A stretch of 41,875 bases of DNA from Betaproteobacteria bacterium (GCA_016234655.1 JACRAU010000021.1:1-41875), one strand, 5' to 3'. Counted from the first letter of the stretch, positions 8,328-18,141 are shown. A program made the numbers and translations. The notes: a model not told the origin generated them from the letters alone.

Positions 8328-9881
8328 ATGATCAAACGCGCTCTGCTTTCCGTTTCCGACAAGACCGGCCTCATCGATTTCGCCCGCGCCCTGCATGAAC
8401 AAGGCGTCGATCTGCTGTCCACCGGCGGCACCGCCAAGTCCATCCGCGAGGCCGGCATCCCGGTGATCGAGGTGGCCGACTACACCGGCTTCCCGGAGAT
8501 GCTGGACGGCCGGGTGAAGACCCTGCACCCGAAGATCCACGGCGGCATCCTCGGCCGGCGCGACCTGCCCGAGCACGTGGCCGCGATGAACCGCAACAAC
8601 ATCGGCAACATCGACCTGGCCTGCGTCAATCTCTACCCCTTCGTGCAGACCGTGAGCAAACCCGGCTGCACGCTGGAAGACGCCATCGAGAACATCGACA
8701 TCGGCGGCCCGGCCATGGTGCGCTCCTCGGCCAAGAACCACGCCTTCGTCACCATCGTCACCGACCCGGCCGACTACGCCAAGGTCGTCGAAGAGATGAA
8801 GGCCAACGGCGGCGCGGTCACCGACAAGACCCGCTTCTCGCTCGCCATCAAGGCCTTCGAGCACACCGCCGCCTACGACGGCGCCATCGCCAACTACTTC
8901 GGCAAGATGGTCGAAGAATCCGAATTCCCGCGCACCATCAACCTGCAATTCAACAAGCAGCAAGACATGCGCTACGGCGAGAACCCGCACCAGAACGCCG
9001 CCTTCTACGTCGAAGCCGGCGCCAAAGAGGCCAGCATCGCCACGGCAAAGCAGCTTCAGGGCAAGGAACTCAGCTACAACAACATCGGCGACGCCGATGC
9101 CGCGCTGGAATGTATCAAGCAATTCGCCGAGGCGCCGGCCTGCGTCATCGTCAAGCACGCCAATCCCTGCGGCGTCGCCTACGGATCGAGCCTGCTCGAG
9201 GCCTACGATCGCGCCTACCGGACCGATCCCGAGTCGGCCTTCGGCGGCATCATCGCCTTCAACGGCGAGGTCGACGCGGAGACCATGCAGACCATCGTCG
9301 AGCGCCAGTTCGTCGAGGTCATCGTCGCGCCCAAGGTCAGCGCCGCCGCAGTCGAGATCGCCGCCGCCAAGAAGAACGTGCGCGTGCTCGAGTGCGGCCA
9401 GTGGCCGGCTGAGCCCTCTGCTCGCCTGGACTACAAGCGGGTCAGCGGCGGCCTCTTGGTGCAGGAGGCCGACCTCGGCCTGTACAACGAACTCAAGGTG
9501 GTGACCCGCCGCACCCCGAGCGAACAGGAAATGGCCGATCTGCTGTTCGCTTGGGCCGTGGCCAAGTTCGTCAAATCCAACGCGATTGTTTATGCGAAAG
9601 AGCGGATGACCATCGGCGTCGGCGCCGGCCAGATGAGCCGGGTCAACTCCGCCCGCATCGCCGCGATCAAGGCCGAGCACGCCGGCCTCGCGGTGCCCGG
9701 CTCGGTCATGGCCTCGGACGCCTTCTTCCCCTTCCGCGACGGCATCGACAACGCCGGGGAGGCCGGCATCAAGGCCGTGATCCAGCCCGGCGGCTCGATG
9801 CGCGACGAAGAGGTGATCGCCGCCGCCGACGAACACGGCATGGCCATGGTGTTCACCGGCATGCGCCACTTCCGGCACTGA
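8328..9881 (+). CDS. purH: Bifunctional AICAR formyltransferase / IMP cyclohydrolase
   Basis: PurH catalyses the last two steps of IMP synthesis in the cytosol. The 517 residues comprise an N-terminal IMP cyclohydrolase domain ([33 protein letters not shown], residues about 1-195) and a C-terminal AICAR transformylase domain. The latter contains the catalytic Lys276-His277 in VKHANPCG, the segments ESAFGGI and GAGQMSRV, and the family end [11 protein letters not shown]. The length is standard. The ATG at 8328 fits the family start although no clear Shine-Dalgarno is visible. A DUF4160 pseudogene follows after four bases, and purD, another purine gene, lies about 600 bases downstream. Confidence 0.98.
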   Translation: MIKRALLSVSDKTGLIDFARALHEQGVDLLSTGGTAKSIREAGIPVIEVADYTGFPEMLDGRVKTLHPKIHGGILGRRDLPEHVAAMNRNNIGNIDLACVNLYPFVQTVSKPGCTLEDAIENIDIGGPAMVRSSAKNHAFVTIVTDPADYAKVVEEMKANGGAVTDKTRFSLAIKAFEHTAAYDGAIANYFGKMVEESEFPRTINLQFNKQQDMRYGENPHQNAAFYVEAGAKEASIATAKQLQGKELSYNNIGDADAALECIKQFAEAPACVIVKHANPCGVAYGSSLLEAYDRAYRTDPESAFGGIIAFNGEVDAETMQTIVERQFVEVIVAPKVSAAAVEIAAAKKNVRVLECGQWPAEPSARLDYKRVSGGLLVQEADLGLYNELKVVTRRTPSEQEMADLLFAWAVAKFVKSNAIVYAKERMTIGVGAGQMSRVNSARIAAIKAEHAGLAVPGSVMASDAFFPFRDGIDNAGEAGIKAVIQPGGSMRDEEVIAAADEHGMAMVFTGMRHFRH

Positions 9882-9885
9882 TGCC

Positions 9886-10124
9886 ATGCCGACGGTTCGT
9901 GGAATTACCGGCGCTTACCGGTTTTCTTCTACAGTTTCGACTGTAACGAACCCCCTCATGCCCATGTAAAACGCGAAGGCATGACTTGCAAGTTTTGGCT
10001 CGATCCGGTTAATTTCGCCGGCAACGATGGTTTCTCGGCCCACGAACTAGGCCAGATACGACGGCTTATCGTGGCGCACCGCGATTTATTGATGGAGGCC
10101 TGGCATGAGCACTGTGGCGATTGA
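9886..10124 (+). pseudogene. DUF4160 family gene with a frameshift
   Basis: From the ATG at 9886 the frame reads [13 protein letters not shown] and then leaves phase. From about 9923 another frame continues FFYSFDCNEPPHAHVKREG and then MTCKFWLDP, FSAHELGQIRRLI and WHEHCGD to a stop at 10122-10124. Joined, this is a complete DUF4160 protein of about 79 residues. One extra T in the run at 9922-9925 (TTTT to TTTTT) restores the frame, so a single-base deletion is the likely cause, in the genome or in the assembly. The 3' end overlaps the DUF2442 gene by 20 bases, the usual arrangement of this pair. An ATG at 9981 could still yield a 47-residue fragment. Confidence 0.75.
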
Positions 10125-10383
10125 ATACAACACCCCGCGCATGCTCGCCCTGCGCGTAACCGACGACGCCATCGTCGCCGAACTGAGCGATGGCCGTTCG
10201 GTCAGCGTGCCGCTGGCCTGGTCCTGGCGCTTATCCGACGCGACGCCGGAACAACGCAACCATTTTGAGCTGATCGGCTCGGGCTTGGGCGCGCATTGGC
10301 CCGAGATCGATGAAGACATCAGCGTGGCCGGCATGCTCCATGGCGGCCCGGCCAGACACCCGCATATCGCCAAGGCGGCCTGA
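10105..10383 (+). CDS. DUF2442 domain protein, partner of DUF4160
   Basis: The 92-residue protein has the DUF2442 pattern, with a small beta-rich core around IVAELSDGRSVSVPLAWS, WRLSDATPEQRNHFEL, and the tail GAHWPEIDEDISVAGML. It has a GGAGG ribosome site inside the end of the preceding DUF4160 gene and overlaps it by 20 bases. DUF4160-DUF2442 pairs are common mobile-like gene pairs in bacteria and have been suggested to behave as toxin-antitoxin-type modules, but the biochemical role is not established. Here the upstream partner appears broken. Confidence 0.85.
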   Translation: MSTVAIEYNTPRMLALRVTDDAIVAELSDGRSVSVPLAWSWRLSDATPEQRNHFELIGSGLGAHWPEIDEDISVAGMLHGGPARHPHIAKAA

Positions 10384-10402
10384 CTTCAAGGGCCGCGAAT
10401 CC

Positions 10403-10429
10403 ATCGCCGCCTGGATAACTTGCGGCGAT
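10403..10429. repeat. Hairpin in the purD leader
   Basis: ATCGCCGC (10403-10410) and GCGGCGAT (10422-10429) form a perfect 8-bp stem with an 11-base loop between the DUF2442 gene and purD. No T-run follows, so it is not a typical intrinsic terminator. Confidence 0.45.
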
Positions 10430-10496
10430 ATGTAAGAAACAAACCCGAAGCAGCGCCGAGCGGGCATCCCGCGCGAAGAGCAAAGAAAGCAACCCA

Positions 10497-11774
10497 ATGA
10501 AAATACTTGTCATCGGTTCCGGCGGCCGCGAGCACGCCCTGGCCTGGCGACTCAAGCAAAGCCCGCGCGTGCAGAAGGTCTATGTCGCGCCGGGCAACGG
10601 CGGCACCGCCGTCGAGGAAGGCGTCGAGAACGTCGCGCTGACCGACTTCGCCGAGCTGATCGCATTCGCCCAGCAGGAAGCCATCGCCTTCACCGTGGTC
10701 GGCCCCGAGGCGCCGCTGGCCGCCGGCATCGTCGATGCCTTCCGCAGTGCCGGTCTGAAAATCTTCGGCCCGAGCCGGGCCGCCGCGCAACTGGAAAGTT
10801 CCAAGGATTTCGCCAAGGCCTTCATGCTCCGGCACAATATCCCGACCGCGGCCTACGGCACCTTCACCGACGCGGCCGAGGCCCATGCCTACATCGAGCG
10901 TCAGGGCGCCCCCATCGTGATCAAGGCCGACGGCCTGGCCGCCGGCAAGGGCGTGGTGGTGGCACAGACCCTAGACGAGGCGCATGCCGCCGTCGATGCC
11001 ATGCTCGCCGGCAACAGCATGGGCGAGGCCGGCCACCGCGTGGTGATCGAGGAATGTCTGCTCGGCGAAGAGGCCAGCTTCATCGTCATGGTCGACGGCG
11101 AGCACGTGCTGACCCTGGCCACCAGCCAGGACCACAAGCGCCTGTTAGACAACGATCAAGGGCCCAACACCGGCGGCATGGGCGCCTATTCGCCCGCGCC
11201 CATCGTCTCGCCCGAGATGCACGCCCGCGTGCTGCGCGAGGTGATCCGCCCCGTGGTGGCCGGCATGAAGCGAGAAGGCATCGTGTTCACCGGCTTCCTC
11301 TATGCCGGCCTGATGATCGACGCGCAGGGCGTGCCCAAGGTGCTGGAATTCAACTGCCGCATGGGCGACCCCGAGACCCAGCCGATCATGATGCGACTGA
11401 AGACCGATCTCACCCTGATCCTGGAGGCCGCCATCGACGGCCGGCTCGACCAGATCGAGGCCGAGTGGGACCGCCGCTTCGCCCTCGGCGTGGTGCTGGC
11501 CGCCGCCGGTTACCCCGACAGCCCGCGAAAGGGCGATGCCATCGCCGGGCTGCCGGCGGAGGGCGAGGACTACCACGTGTTCCACGCCGGCACCGCGCGC
11601 CGTGACGGCCAGACCGTGACCTCGGGCGGCCGCGTGCTTTGCGTCACCGCGCTGGGCGATACCGTGAAGCAGGCCCAAATGCGCGCCTACGAGATCGCCG
11701 AGCAGATCCGCTTCGACGGCTGCCAAATGCGGCGCGACATCGGCCACCGCGCCATCGGCCGCCACAAGAAGTAA
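10497..11774 (+). CDS. purD: Phosphoribosylamine-glycine ligase (GAR synthetase)
   Basis: PurD performs the second step of de novo purine synthesis, joining glycine to phosphoribosylamine with ATP. The 425-residue ATP-grasp enzyme starts MKILVIGSGGREHALAW and contains VVGPEAPLAAGI, PIVIKADGLAAGKGVVVA, the signature GPNTGGMGAYSPAP, and the metal-binding EFNCRMGDPETQ. The length is normal. The ATG at 10497 is the family start and is preceded by an A-rich segment rather than a strong Shine-Dalgarno. tsaC begins nine bases after its stop and hemF follows with a one-base overlap, so purD-tsaC-hemF is probably one transcript. Confidence 0.98.
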   Translation: MKILVIGSGGREHALAWRLKQSPRVQKVYVAPGNGGTAVEEGVENVALTDFAELIAFAQQEAIAFTVVGPEAPLAAGIVDAFRSAGLKIFGPSRAAAQLESSKDFAKAFMLRHNIPTAAYGTFTDAAEAHAYIERQGAPIVIKADGLAAGKGVVVAQTLDEAHAAVDAMLAGNSMGEAGHRVVIEECLLGEEASFIVMVDGEHVLTLATSQDHKRLLDNDQGPNTGGMGAYSPAPIVSPEMHARVLREVIRPVVAGMKREGIVFTGFLYAGLMIDAQGVPKVLEFNCRMGDPETQPIMMRLKTDLTLILEAAIDGRLDQIEAEWDRRFALGVVLAAAGYPDSPRKGDAIAGLPAEGEDYHVFHAGTARRDGQTVTSGGRVLCVTALGDTVKQAQMRAYEIAEQIRFDGCQMRRDIGHRAIGRHKK

Positions 11775-11783
11775 ACTCGGGCG

Positions 11784-12338
11784 GTGACCCCGCTGCCCAA
11801 CCTCGCCGCCGTCCGCCGCCATCTGCAACGTGGCGGCGTCATCGCCTACGCCACCGAGTCCTGTTTCGGCCTGGGCTGCGATCCGCGCAGCCGCAAGGCG
11901 GTCAAAAAAATCCTGCGGCTGAAAGGCCGGCCCCAGGCCAAGGGCCTGATCCTGATCGGCAGCGATTTTGCCCAGTTCCGCCGCTATCTCGCGCCGGTCG
12001 ATGCCGCCCTCGCCGCCCAGTTCAACAATTACTGGCCCGGCCCCACCACCCTGCTGCTGCCGACCGCCAAACGCTGCCCGAAATGGCTGTCGGGCCACCA
12101 TGCTAAACTCGCCGTGCGTGTCACCGCCCACGCCGAAACCGCGCGGCTTTGCCGGCAATTGGGCATGGCCTTGGTTTCCACCAGCGCTAACCGCGCCGGC
12201 AAGCAGGCACTGAAGACTGCCGAGGCCTGCCGGCGCGCGTTCGGCAGCGCGGTGTGGGTGTTGCCCGGCCGCATCGGCAAGCGGCGGCGCCCTTCCACCA
12301 TCGTGGACCCGATAACGAAAAAGGTATTTCGCAGCTAA
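11784..12338 (+). CDS. tsaC: Threonylcarbamoyl-AMP synthase (YrdC/Sua5 domain)
   Basis: The protein makes threonylcarbamoyl-AMP for the t6A37 modification of ANN-decoding tRNAs. Its 184 residues form a single YrdC domain without the extra Sua5 domain, close to E. coli TsaC in length. Recognised motifs are [29 protein letters not shown] (the KxR...K nucleotide-binding motif), [10 protein letters not shown] and VSTSANRAG. The GTG start at 11784 is nine bases after purD; no other start in frame fits. The stop shares one base with the hemF ATG (TAATG), so coupling with hemF is likely. A close paralogue of the YciO type is less likely but not excluded. Confidence 0.88.
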   Translation: MTPLPNLAAVRRHLQRGGVIAYATESCFGLGCDPRSRKAVKKILRLKGRPQAKGLILIGSDFAQFRRYLAPVDAALAAQFNNYWPGPTTLLLPTAKRCPKWLSGHHAKLAVRVTAHAETARLCRQLGMALVSTSANRAGKQALKTAEACRRAFGSAVWVLPGRIGKRRRPSTIVDPITKKVFRS

Positions 12339-13393
12339 TGAACACCGGCCAAGTCAAAGAATTCCTGCTCAATCTGCAGGACCTGATCGTCCAGCGCCTG
12401 GAGCAGATCGACGGCAAACCCTTCCTGCGCGACGAATGGCAGCGGCCCGAAGGCGGCGGCGGCATCACCCGCCTGATCGAGGAAGGCCATGTGTTCGAGC
12501 GCGGTGGCGTCAATTTCTCCCACGTGATGGGCAACAATCTGCCGCCCTCGGCCTCGGCCCATCGGCCCGAGCTGGCCGGCCGCAGCTTTGAAGCCATGGG
12601 CGTGTCGCTGGTGCTGCACCCGCGCAACCCCTATTGCCCGACGGTGCACATGAACGTGCGTTTCTTCAATGCCGAGAAGCCGGGCGCCGAACCGGTCTGG
12701 TGGTTCGGCGGCGGTATGGACCTCACGCCCTATTACGGCTTCGAGGCGGATGCCGCGCACTTCCATCGCACCTGCCGCAAGGCCCTGGAGCCGTTCGGCG
12801 CCGACTATCACCCGAAGTTCAAGCAGTGGTGCGACGACTATTTCTTCCTCAAGCATCGCAACGAACCGCGCGGCGTCGGCGGCATTTTTTTCGACGACCT
12901 CAACACACTCCCCTCCCCCGCAAGCGGGGGATACCGAAGGGTAGGGGCTTCATCAGGGGTTGGGGGAGAGGGAAATACAGGCGCTGCGGCCCTCTCTCCT
13001 AACTCTCCCCCGCTTGCGGGGGAGAGGGACGCAGTCGCGCATGGCGCGGATGCTTTCTCCCACTGCTTCAACCTGACCGAATCGGTCGGCGACCATTTCC
13101 TGCCGGCCTACGTGCCCATCCTCGAACGCCGCGTGGATACGCCCTATGGCGAACGCGAGCGCGACTTCCAGGCCTATCGCCGTGGCCGCTATGTCGAGTT
13201 CAATCTGGTGTTCGATCGCGGCACCTTGTTCGGCCTGCAATCGGGCGGACGCACCGAGTCGATCCTGATGTCGCTGCCGCCGATCGTGAAGTGGCGCTAC
13301 AACTGGGCGCCCGAGACGGGCACGCCGGAAGCCAAGCTCTATGAGGTCTTTCTGAAACCGCGCGACTGGGCGGACGACCATGCCGAGGGTTAG
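12338..13393 (+). CDS. hemF: Oxygen-dependent coproporphyrinogen III oxidase with in-frame repeat insertion
   Basis: HemF converts coproporphyrinogen III to protoporphyrinogen IX with oxygen in haem synthesis. Conserved segments include [82 protein letters not shown] and [13 protein letters not shown]. The protein has 351 residues against the usual 300 or so. The excess lies at about residues 191-235, directly after FFDDLN, where a pair of palindromic repeats (12908-12933 and 12990-13029) and the spacer between them are read without a stop. Because the flanks are intact the enzyme may be functional with a surface loop. The start follows tsaC by a one-base overlap. Confidence 0.95.
   Translation: MNTGQVKEFLLNLQDLIVQRLEQIDGKPFLRDEWQRPEGGGGITRLIEEGHVFERGGVNFSHVMGNNLPPSASAHRPELAGRSFEAMGVSLVLHPRNPYCPTVHMNVRFFNAEKPGAEPVWWFGGGMDLTPYYGFEADAAHFHRTCRKALEPFGADYHPKFKQWCDDYFFLKHRNEPRGVGGIFFDDLNTLPSPASGGYRRVGASSGVGGEGNTGAAALSPNSPPLAGERDAVAHGADAFSHCFNLTESVGDHFLPAYVPILERRVDTPYGERERDFQAYRRGRYVEFNLVFDRGTLFGLQSGGRTESILMSLPPIVKWRYNWAPETGTPEAKLYEVFLKPRDWADDHAEG
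12908..12933. repeat. Palindromic repeat (family B), left copy inside hemF
   Basis: CTCCCCTCCCCCGCAAGCGGGGG is the start of an element inserted in the hemF reading frame. It carries the same CCCGC-AA-GCGGG core as the senB copy and is in opposite orientation to the copy at 12990-13029. Confidence 0.75.
12990..13029. repeat. Palindromic repeat (family B), right copy inside hemF
   Basis: CCCTCTCTCCTAACTCTCCC leads into CCGC-TT-GCGG and then GGGAGAGGGA. It is almost identical to the copy at 13428-13469 and inverted relative to the copy at 12908-12933. It is translated as [14 protein letters not shown]. Confidence 0.8.
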
Positions 13394-13427
13394 GCGGTTG
13401 ACGGATTCACCCGCTCGGCATGGCCGC

Positions 13428-13469
13428 TCCCTCTCTCCTAACTCTCTCCCGCTTGCGGGAGAGAGGGAC
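13428..13469. repeat. Palindromic repeat (family B) between hemF and the PBP gene
   Basis: TCCCTCTCTCCTAACTCTCTCCCGC-TT-GCGGGAGAGAGGGA is a third copy of the element, here between genes. It could form a strong hairpin in the hemF 3' UTR. Confidence 0.8.
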
Positions 13470-13510
13470 GCGGTGTCGCTACGCGACATTAAGCCTCACG
13501 AGACCTTCTA

Positions 13511-16500
13511 ATGTTCGAGAATCGCGAGGAACTCCGACGCCGTCGTCGGCGCAGGATCAAGCTGCTGTTCTGGACCGGCCTGGCCGTGGGCACGGCGGTC
13601 GCCCTGTTCGAGTTCTCCGCCTCGCCGCTACAGGCCCTCTTCCTGTCCGACTATGCGCAGAACCTGACTTTCAAGGTCGAGGCCGGGGCCAGCAAAGACA
13701 TCCGTTTCCCAAGGCGCGGGCCGTATGACCTGCGCTTGGGCTATGCGCGCCTGCCCGATTTCATCCCGCGCTTGCAGCAAAGGGGCTTCGAGGTCGCGCG
13801 CCAGGCCCGCATCTCGCATTCCATGGATCAACTCGCCGGCTACGGCCTGTTCCTGCCCTACCGCGAAAAATCGGTGGCCGGCCTGCACCTGCTCGATAGC
13901 GAAAACAAGACGCTGTTCAACGCACCCTACCCGCGCCATGCCTACACTCGATTCACCGATATCCCGCGCAGCGTCGCCTACACCCTGCTGTTCATCGAGA
14001 ACCGCGAACTGCTCGACCCCAACCACCCGCGCCGCAACCCGGCCGTCGAGTGGGACCGCCTGGCACAGGCCGTGCTGGAGAAGGGCATGCAGATCGTCGA
14101 CCCCAGCCGCAACGTGCCCGGCGGCTCGACGCTGGCGACCCAGATCGAGAAGTACCGGCACTCGCCCGACGGCCTGACCCTGACCGCCGGCGACAAACTG
14201 ACCCAGATGGCCTCGGCCTCGGTGCGCGCCTACCTCGAAGGCGCCGACACGCGGGTGACGCGCCGGCGTATCGTGCAGGATTACCTGAACACCGTGCCGC
14301 TCGCGGCCGCGCCGGGCTACGGCGAGGTCCACGGCATCGGCGACGGCCTGGAGGCCTGGTTCGGCTTGGATTTCGCGGCGATCAACCAATTGCTTTGGAA
14401 CCCGCAGGCGACGCCGGAGACGGCCCGCGCCTACAAGCACGTGCTGGCCTTGCTGATCTCGCAGCGCAAGCCCTCCCACTATCTGGTCAATGGCCGCGAG
14501 GCCTTGAACAACCTGAGCAATGTGCACCTGAGGCTACTGGCCGAGGCCAACATCATCAGCCCGGCCTTGCGCGACCTCGCCCTGCGCGAGCCCATCGTCT
14601 TCGCCAACGGCAAGGCCAAGGCCAAACCCGACGACGCCAGCTTCGTCGACAACAAGGCGGTCAACGCGGCCCGGGTCGAGCTGGCCAGGATGCTCGGCGT
14701 CGACCGACTGTACGACCTGGACAAGCTCGACCTCACGGTCGACACCAGCCTGCACGGGCCGACCCAGCGCGCGGTCACCGAGTTCCTGAAGAAGCTGCGC
14801 GATCCGGCGGCGGTTGCCGCCCACGGCCTTTATGGCCAATACCTGTTCGCGCCCGGCAACGACCTGTCCAAGGTCGTCTACAGCTTCACGCTGTATGAGC
14901 TGACCCAGGCCGGCGGGCAGCTGCGGGTACAAGTCGACAACCTGAACCAGCCGTTCGACCTCAACCAGGGCGCCAAGCTCGACATGGGCTCGTCGGCCAA
15001 GCTGCGCACCTTGATCACCTATTTGCAGATCGTCGCCGACCTGCATGCGCAATATGCCTGGATGCAACCCGAGCGCCTGGCCGACGAAAAGGTGGCCGAG
15101 CAGGATGCCCTCAGCCAGTGGGCGCTCGATTACCTGAAGCAAACCGAAAACCGCAGCCTGACCGCGATGCTCGAAGCGGCGATGTATCGCCAATATTCGG
15201 CCAACCCGGACGAGGCCTTCTTCACCGGCGGCGGCCTGCATCGTTTCGCCAATTTCCATCGCGAGGACAACGCCAAGGCCATGGACCTGTGGGAGGCGAC
15301 GCGCAATTCGGTGAACCTACCCTTCATCCGCCTGATGCGCGACATCGTGCGCCACCTGATCTACCGCATGCCGAACACGGCCGCGCAGGTGCTGTCCGAC
15401 CCGAAGAATCCGGAGCGCAAGGACTACCTGGCCAAGTTCGCCGACGAGGAAGGCAAGCTCTACCTCGGCCGCTTCCACAAAAAATACAAGGGACTGAACG
15501 GCGACGAGATCACCGCCGCCCTGTTGAATCACTTGGCGGCCAACCCGCGCCGCCTGGCGGCGGTATACCGCTACATCCACCCCACGCACGACCTGGCGAC
15601 CTTCAGCGCCTTCATGAAGGGCCGGCTGACTAATCCGACGGCCTACAGCGAGGCGGCACTGGCTAAGCTCTACCGCGATTACGGCCCGGAAAGATTCAGC
15701 CTCGGCGACCGCGGCTACATCGTGCAGATCCACCCGCTGGAACTGTGGCTCGCCGGCTATCTGATCAACCGTCCCAAGGCCGACTGGCAAGAACTGGTGG
15801 CCAACAGCCGCGAGCAGCGCATCGCCGGCTACGACTGGCTGTTCCAGGCCGCCGGCAAGGACGCGCAAGACAGCCGCATCCATAGCCTGATGGAGATCGA
15901 GGCCTTCCAGGAAATTCACCGGCGCTGGCGCGGCATGGGCTACCCCTTCTCCGGCCTGGTGCCGTCCTATGCCACGGCCATCGGCTCCTCGGCCGACCGT
16001 CCGGCCGCCCTGGCCGATCTGGTCGGCGTGATCATCAACGACGGCGTACGCCTGCCGACGGCCTCGATCAACCGGCTGGAATTCGCGGCCGGCACGCCCT
16101 ATCAAACCGAATTCGCGCGCACGGCGCCGCAAGGCGAACGCGTGATCCCGGTCGCCGTCGCGCAGATGGTGCGCCGCGCCTTGATCAACGTCGTGCAGGA
16201 GGGCACCGCCCGCCGCCTGAGCAAGGCCTTCGCCCTGCCGGAGGGCGGCCAACTCGCGATCGGCGGCAAAACCGGCACCGGCGACAACCGCTACGAGGTC
16301 TTCGCGCCCGACGGCTCGGTGCTCGAATCCAAGGTCGTCAACCGCGTCGCCACCTTCGCCTTCTTCCTGGGCGACCGTTTCTACGGCGTGATGACCGCCT
16401 ATGTGCCGGGCGAGGCGGCCGGCGAGTTCCATTTCACCAGCGGCCTGCCGGCGCAACTGCTCAAGCTGATGGAACCGGCGCTACGCCCGCTGGTGCTGGC

Positions 16501-16762
16501 CGCTGGGCCGCAAGCAGAGACGGCCAAATTGCCGAAACGGATCGTACCGCCCAAGCCGATGCCGCCGGCGGCCGATGCCGCGACGCCCGCCCCGGGCCGG
16601 GGCGAAATGCCCCCGGCGACGGCCAAGCCCGTGGGCGAAACCAGCAAGCCCACTAAGCCGGCGACTTCCACCCAACCCAAGCGGGAGGCGGAACCGCCCA
16701 AGCCGCCGGAGCCGCCAAAACGGCCGAAAAGCCCGTGGGATGAGGAAAACTTTTTCCTCTGA
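13511..16762 (+). CDS. Class A penicillin-binding protein, divergent GT51 plus transpeptidase
   Basis: The 1083-residue inner-membrane protein should polymerise and cross-link peptidoglycan. A basic cytoplasmic tail (RRRRRRRIK) precedes one membrane helix (residues 17-35). The GT51 domain has IENREL (catalytic Glu163), GGSTLATQIEKY and RRRIVQDYLN, but the motif III position expected to hold the second acidic residue reads DKLTQMASA, with Gln232 in its place. The transpeptidase domain carries SSAK (Ser494, Lys497), SVN (Ser600) and KTGTG (Lys920). A Pro/Lys-rich tail of about 80 residues ends the protein. It is longer than the usual PBP1 enzymes. It lies alone between hemF and hemA; no regulatory site was recognised. 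Confidence 0.85.
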   Translation: MFENREELRRRRRRRIKLLFWTGLAVGTAVALFEFSASPLQALFLSDYAQNLTFKVEAGASKDIRFPRRGPYDLRLGYARLPDFIPRLQQRGFEVARQARISHSMDQLAGYGLFLPYREKSVAGLHLLDSENKTLFNAPYPRHAYTRFTDIPRSVAYTLLFIENRELLDPNHPRRNPAVEWDRLAQAVLEKGMQIVDPSRNVPGGSTLATQIEKYRHSPDGLTLTAGDKLTQMASASVRAYLEGADTRVTRRRIVQDYLNTVPLAAAPGYGEVHGIGDGLEAWFGLDFAAINQLLWNPQATPETARAYKHVLALLISQRKPSHYLVNGREALNNLSNVHLRLLAEANIISPALRDLALREPIVFANGKAKAKPDDASFVDNKAVNAARVELARMLGVDRLYDLDKLDLTVDTSLHGPTQRAVTEFLKKLRDPAAVAAHGLYGQYLFAPGNDLSKVVYSFTLYELTQAGGQLRVQVDNLNQPFDLNQGAKLDMGSSAKLRTLITYLQIVADLHAQYAWMQPERLADEKVAEQDALSQWALDYLKQTENRSLTAMLEAAMYRQYSANPDEAFFTGGGLHRFANFHREDNAKAMDLWEATRNSVNLPFIRLMRDIVRHLIYRMPNTAAQVLSDPKNPERKDYLAKFADEEGKLYLGRFHKKYKGLNGDEITAALLNHLAANPRRLAAVYRYIHPTHDLATFSAFMKGRLTNPTAYSEAALAKLYRDYGPERFSLGDRGYIVQIHPLELWLAGYLINRPKADWQELVANSREQRIAGYDWLFQAAGKDAQDSRIHSLMEIEAFQEIHRRWRGMGYPFSGLVPSYATAIGSSADRPAALADLVGVIINDGVRLPTASINRLEFAAGTPYQTEFARTAPQGERVIPVAVAQMVRRALINVVQEGTARRLSKAFALPEGGQLAIGGKTGTGDNRYEVFAPDGSVLESKVVNRVATFAFFLGDRFYGVMTAYVPGEAAGEFHFTSGLPAQLLKLMEPALRPLVLAAGPQAETAKLPKRIVPPKPMPPAADAATPAPGRGEMPPATAKPVGETSKPTKPATSTQPKREAEPPKPPEPPKRPKSPWDEENFFL

Positions 16763-16820
16763 CCCGCATAAAACCGGACCTAAAATAGTAAAATTCTGTT
16801 TTTGCTGAGTATTTTTGCCA

Positions 16821-18074
16821 ATGCAGTTGTTCGCCTGCGGCGTCAACCACCATACCGCCCCCGTCGCCATCCGTGAGCGCGTCGCCTTCCCGCCCGACAT
16901 CCTCGAACGGGCGCTGGCCGACGTGACCGGCAATCGCCTCGCGCGCGAGGCGGCCATCCTGTCGACCTGCAACCGCACCGAGATCTATTGCAACACCGAA
17001 CGGCCCGAGGCCGTCCGCGACTGGCTGGCCGAGTTCCATTCCCTGCCGGCCAAGGACGTGCGGCCCTATCTCTACCTCTTGCCCAACGACCAGGCCGTCA
17101 GCCACGCCTTCCGCGTCGCCTCCGGGCTCGACTCCATGGTCCTGGGCGAGACCCAAATCCTGGGCCAGATGAAGCAGGCCGCCGACCAGGCCAAGCAGGC
17201 CGGCACCCTGGGTCTCTTGCTCAACCGCCTGTTCCAGCGCACCTTCTCGGTCGCCAAGGAGGTGCGCACCGCCACCCAGATCGGCGCCAACACGGTATCG
17301 ATGGCGGCGGCGGCGGTCTCATTGGCGGAGCGCATCTTCCCGTCGATCGAGGAGCAAGCCGTGCTGTTCATCGGCGCCGGCGAGATGATCGAGCTGGTCG
17401 CCACCCACTTCGCCGCGCGCAAACCGCGACGGGCGATGGTGGTCAACCGCACGGTCGAACGGGCGCGCGAACTGGCGCGCAAGCTGGGTGGCGAGGCCGC
17501 CGCGCTGAATGCGCTGCCCGAGTTGCTGGCCGAGTTCGACATCGTCATCACCTCCACCGCCAGCCCCCTGCCCATCCTGGGGCTGGGCATGGCCGAACGC
17601 GCGGTGAAACTGCGCAAGCACCGGCCGATATTCATGGTCGACCTGGCCGTGCCGCGCGATATCGAGGCCGAGGTCGGCGCGCTCGACGACGTCTTCCTCT
17701 ACACCGTGGACGACCTGGGCGAGGTGGTGCGCGCCGGCCACGACTCGCGCCACGCCGCAGTCGGTCAAGCCGAGGTCATCATCGCCAGCAACGTGACCGA
17801 ATTCATGCATTGGGTGGATGGCCGCCGCGCCGTGCCCACGCTGCGCAGCCTGCGCGACCATGCCGAGCGCATGCGCCGGCACGAGCTGGACAAGGCGGCC
17901 AAGTCCCTCGAACGCGGCGACGACCCACGGGCCGTGCTCGAGGCCATGAGCCGAGGCCTGATCAACAAGCTGCTGCATGAGCCCAGCCACGCCCTCAACC
18001 ACGCCAGCGGCGAAGAGCGCGAAGAATTGGCCCGGCAACTGGCCCGGCTCTACAAGCTGCGCGACGAATTGTAG
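16821..18074 (+). CDS. hemA: Glutamyl-tRNA reductase
   Basis: HemA reduces glutamyl-tRNA to glutamate-1-semialdehyde, the first committed step of tetrapyrrole synthesis by the C5 route. The 417 residues begin [20 protein letters not shown] and contain the nucleophile Cys50 in [24 protein letters not shown], the NADPH-binding LFIGAGEM and the C-terminal dimerisation helices. An in-frame TTG lies two codons upstream, but the ATG puts the cysteine at position 50 as in E. coli. AT-rich TAAAAT sequences at 16781-16794 are promoter-like but not assigned. prfA follows 77 bases later, a common gammaproteobacterial and betaproteobacterial arrangement. Confidence 0.97.
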   Translation: MQLFACGVNHHTAPVAIRERVAFPPDILERALADVTGNRLAREAAILSTCNRTEIYCNTERPEAVRDWLAEFHSLPAKDVRPYLYLLPNDQAVSHAFRVASGLDSMVLGETQILGQMKQAADQAKQAGTLGLLLNRLFQRTFSVAKEVRTATQIGANTVSMAAAAVSLAERIFPSIEEQAVLFIGAGEMIELVATHFAARKPRRAMVVNRTVERARELARKLGGEAAALNALPELLAEFDIVITSTASPLPILGLGMAERAVKLRKHRPIFMVDLAVPRDIEAEVGALDDVFLYTVDDLGEVVRAGHDSRHAAVGQAEVIIASNVTEFMHWVDGRRAVPTLRSLRDHAERMRRHELDKAAKSLERGDDPRAVLEAMSRGLINKLLHEPSHALNHASGEEREELARQLARLYKLRDEL

Positions 18075-18106
18075 TTGGCCCGCACCCTGAAGGGCATAAA
18101 TCCCCC

Positions 18107-18141
18107 GGCCGAATATTCGCGGCGAGGACGCCGCTCCCACA
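18107..18141. repeat. Degenerate REP-like repeat (family A) between hemA and prfA
   Basis: GGCCGAATATTCGCGGCG-AGGA-CGCCGCTCCCACA resembles the TTCGCGGCCGGGAGGCCGCTCCCACA elements near 28-32 kb, with changed bases in both arms. It sits in the hemA-prfA gap. Confidence 0.5.
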
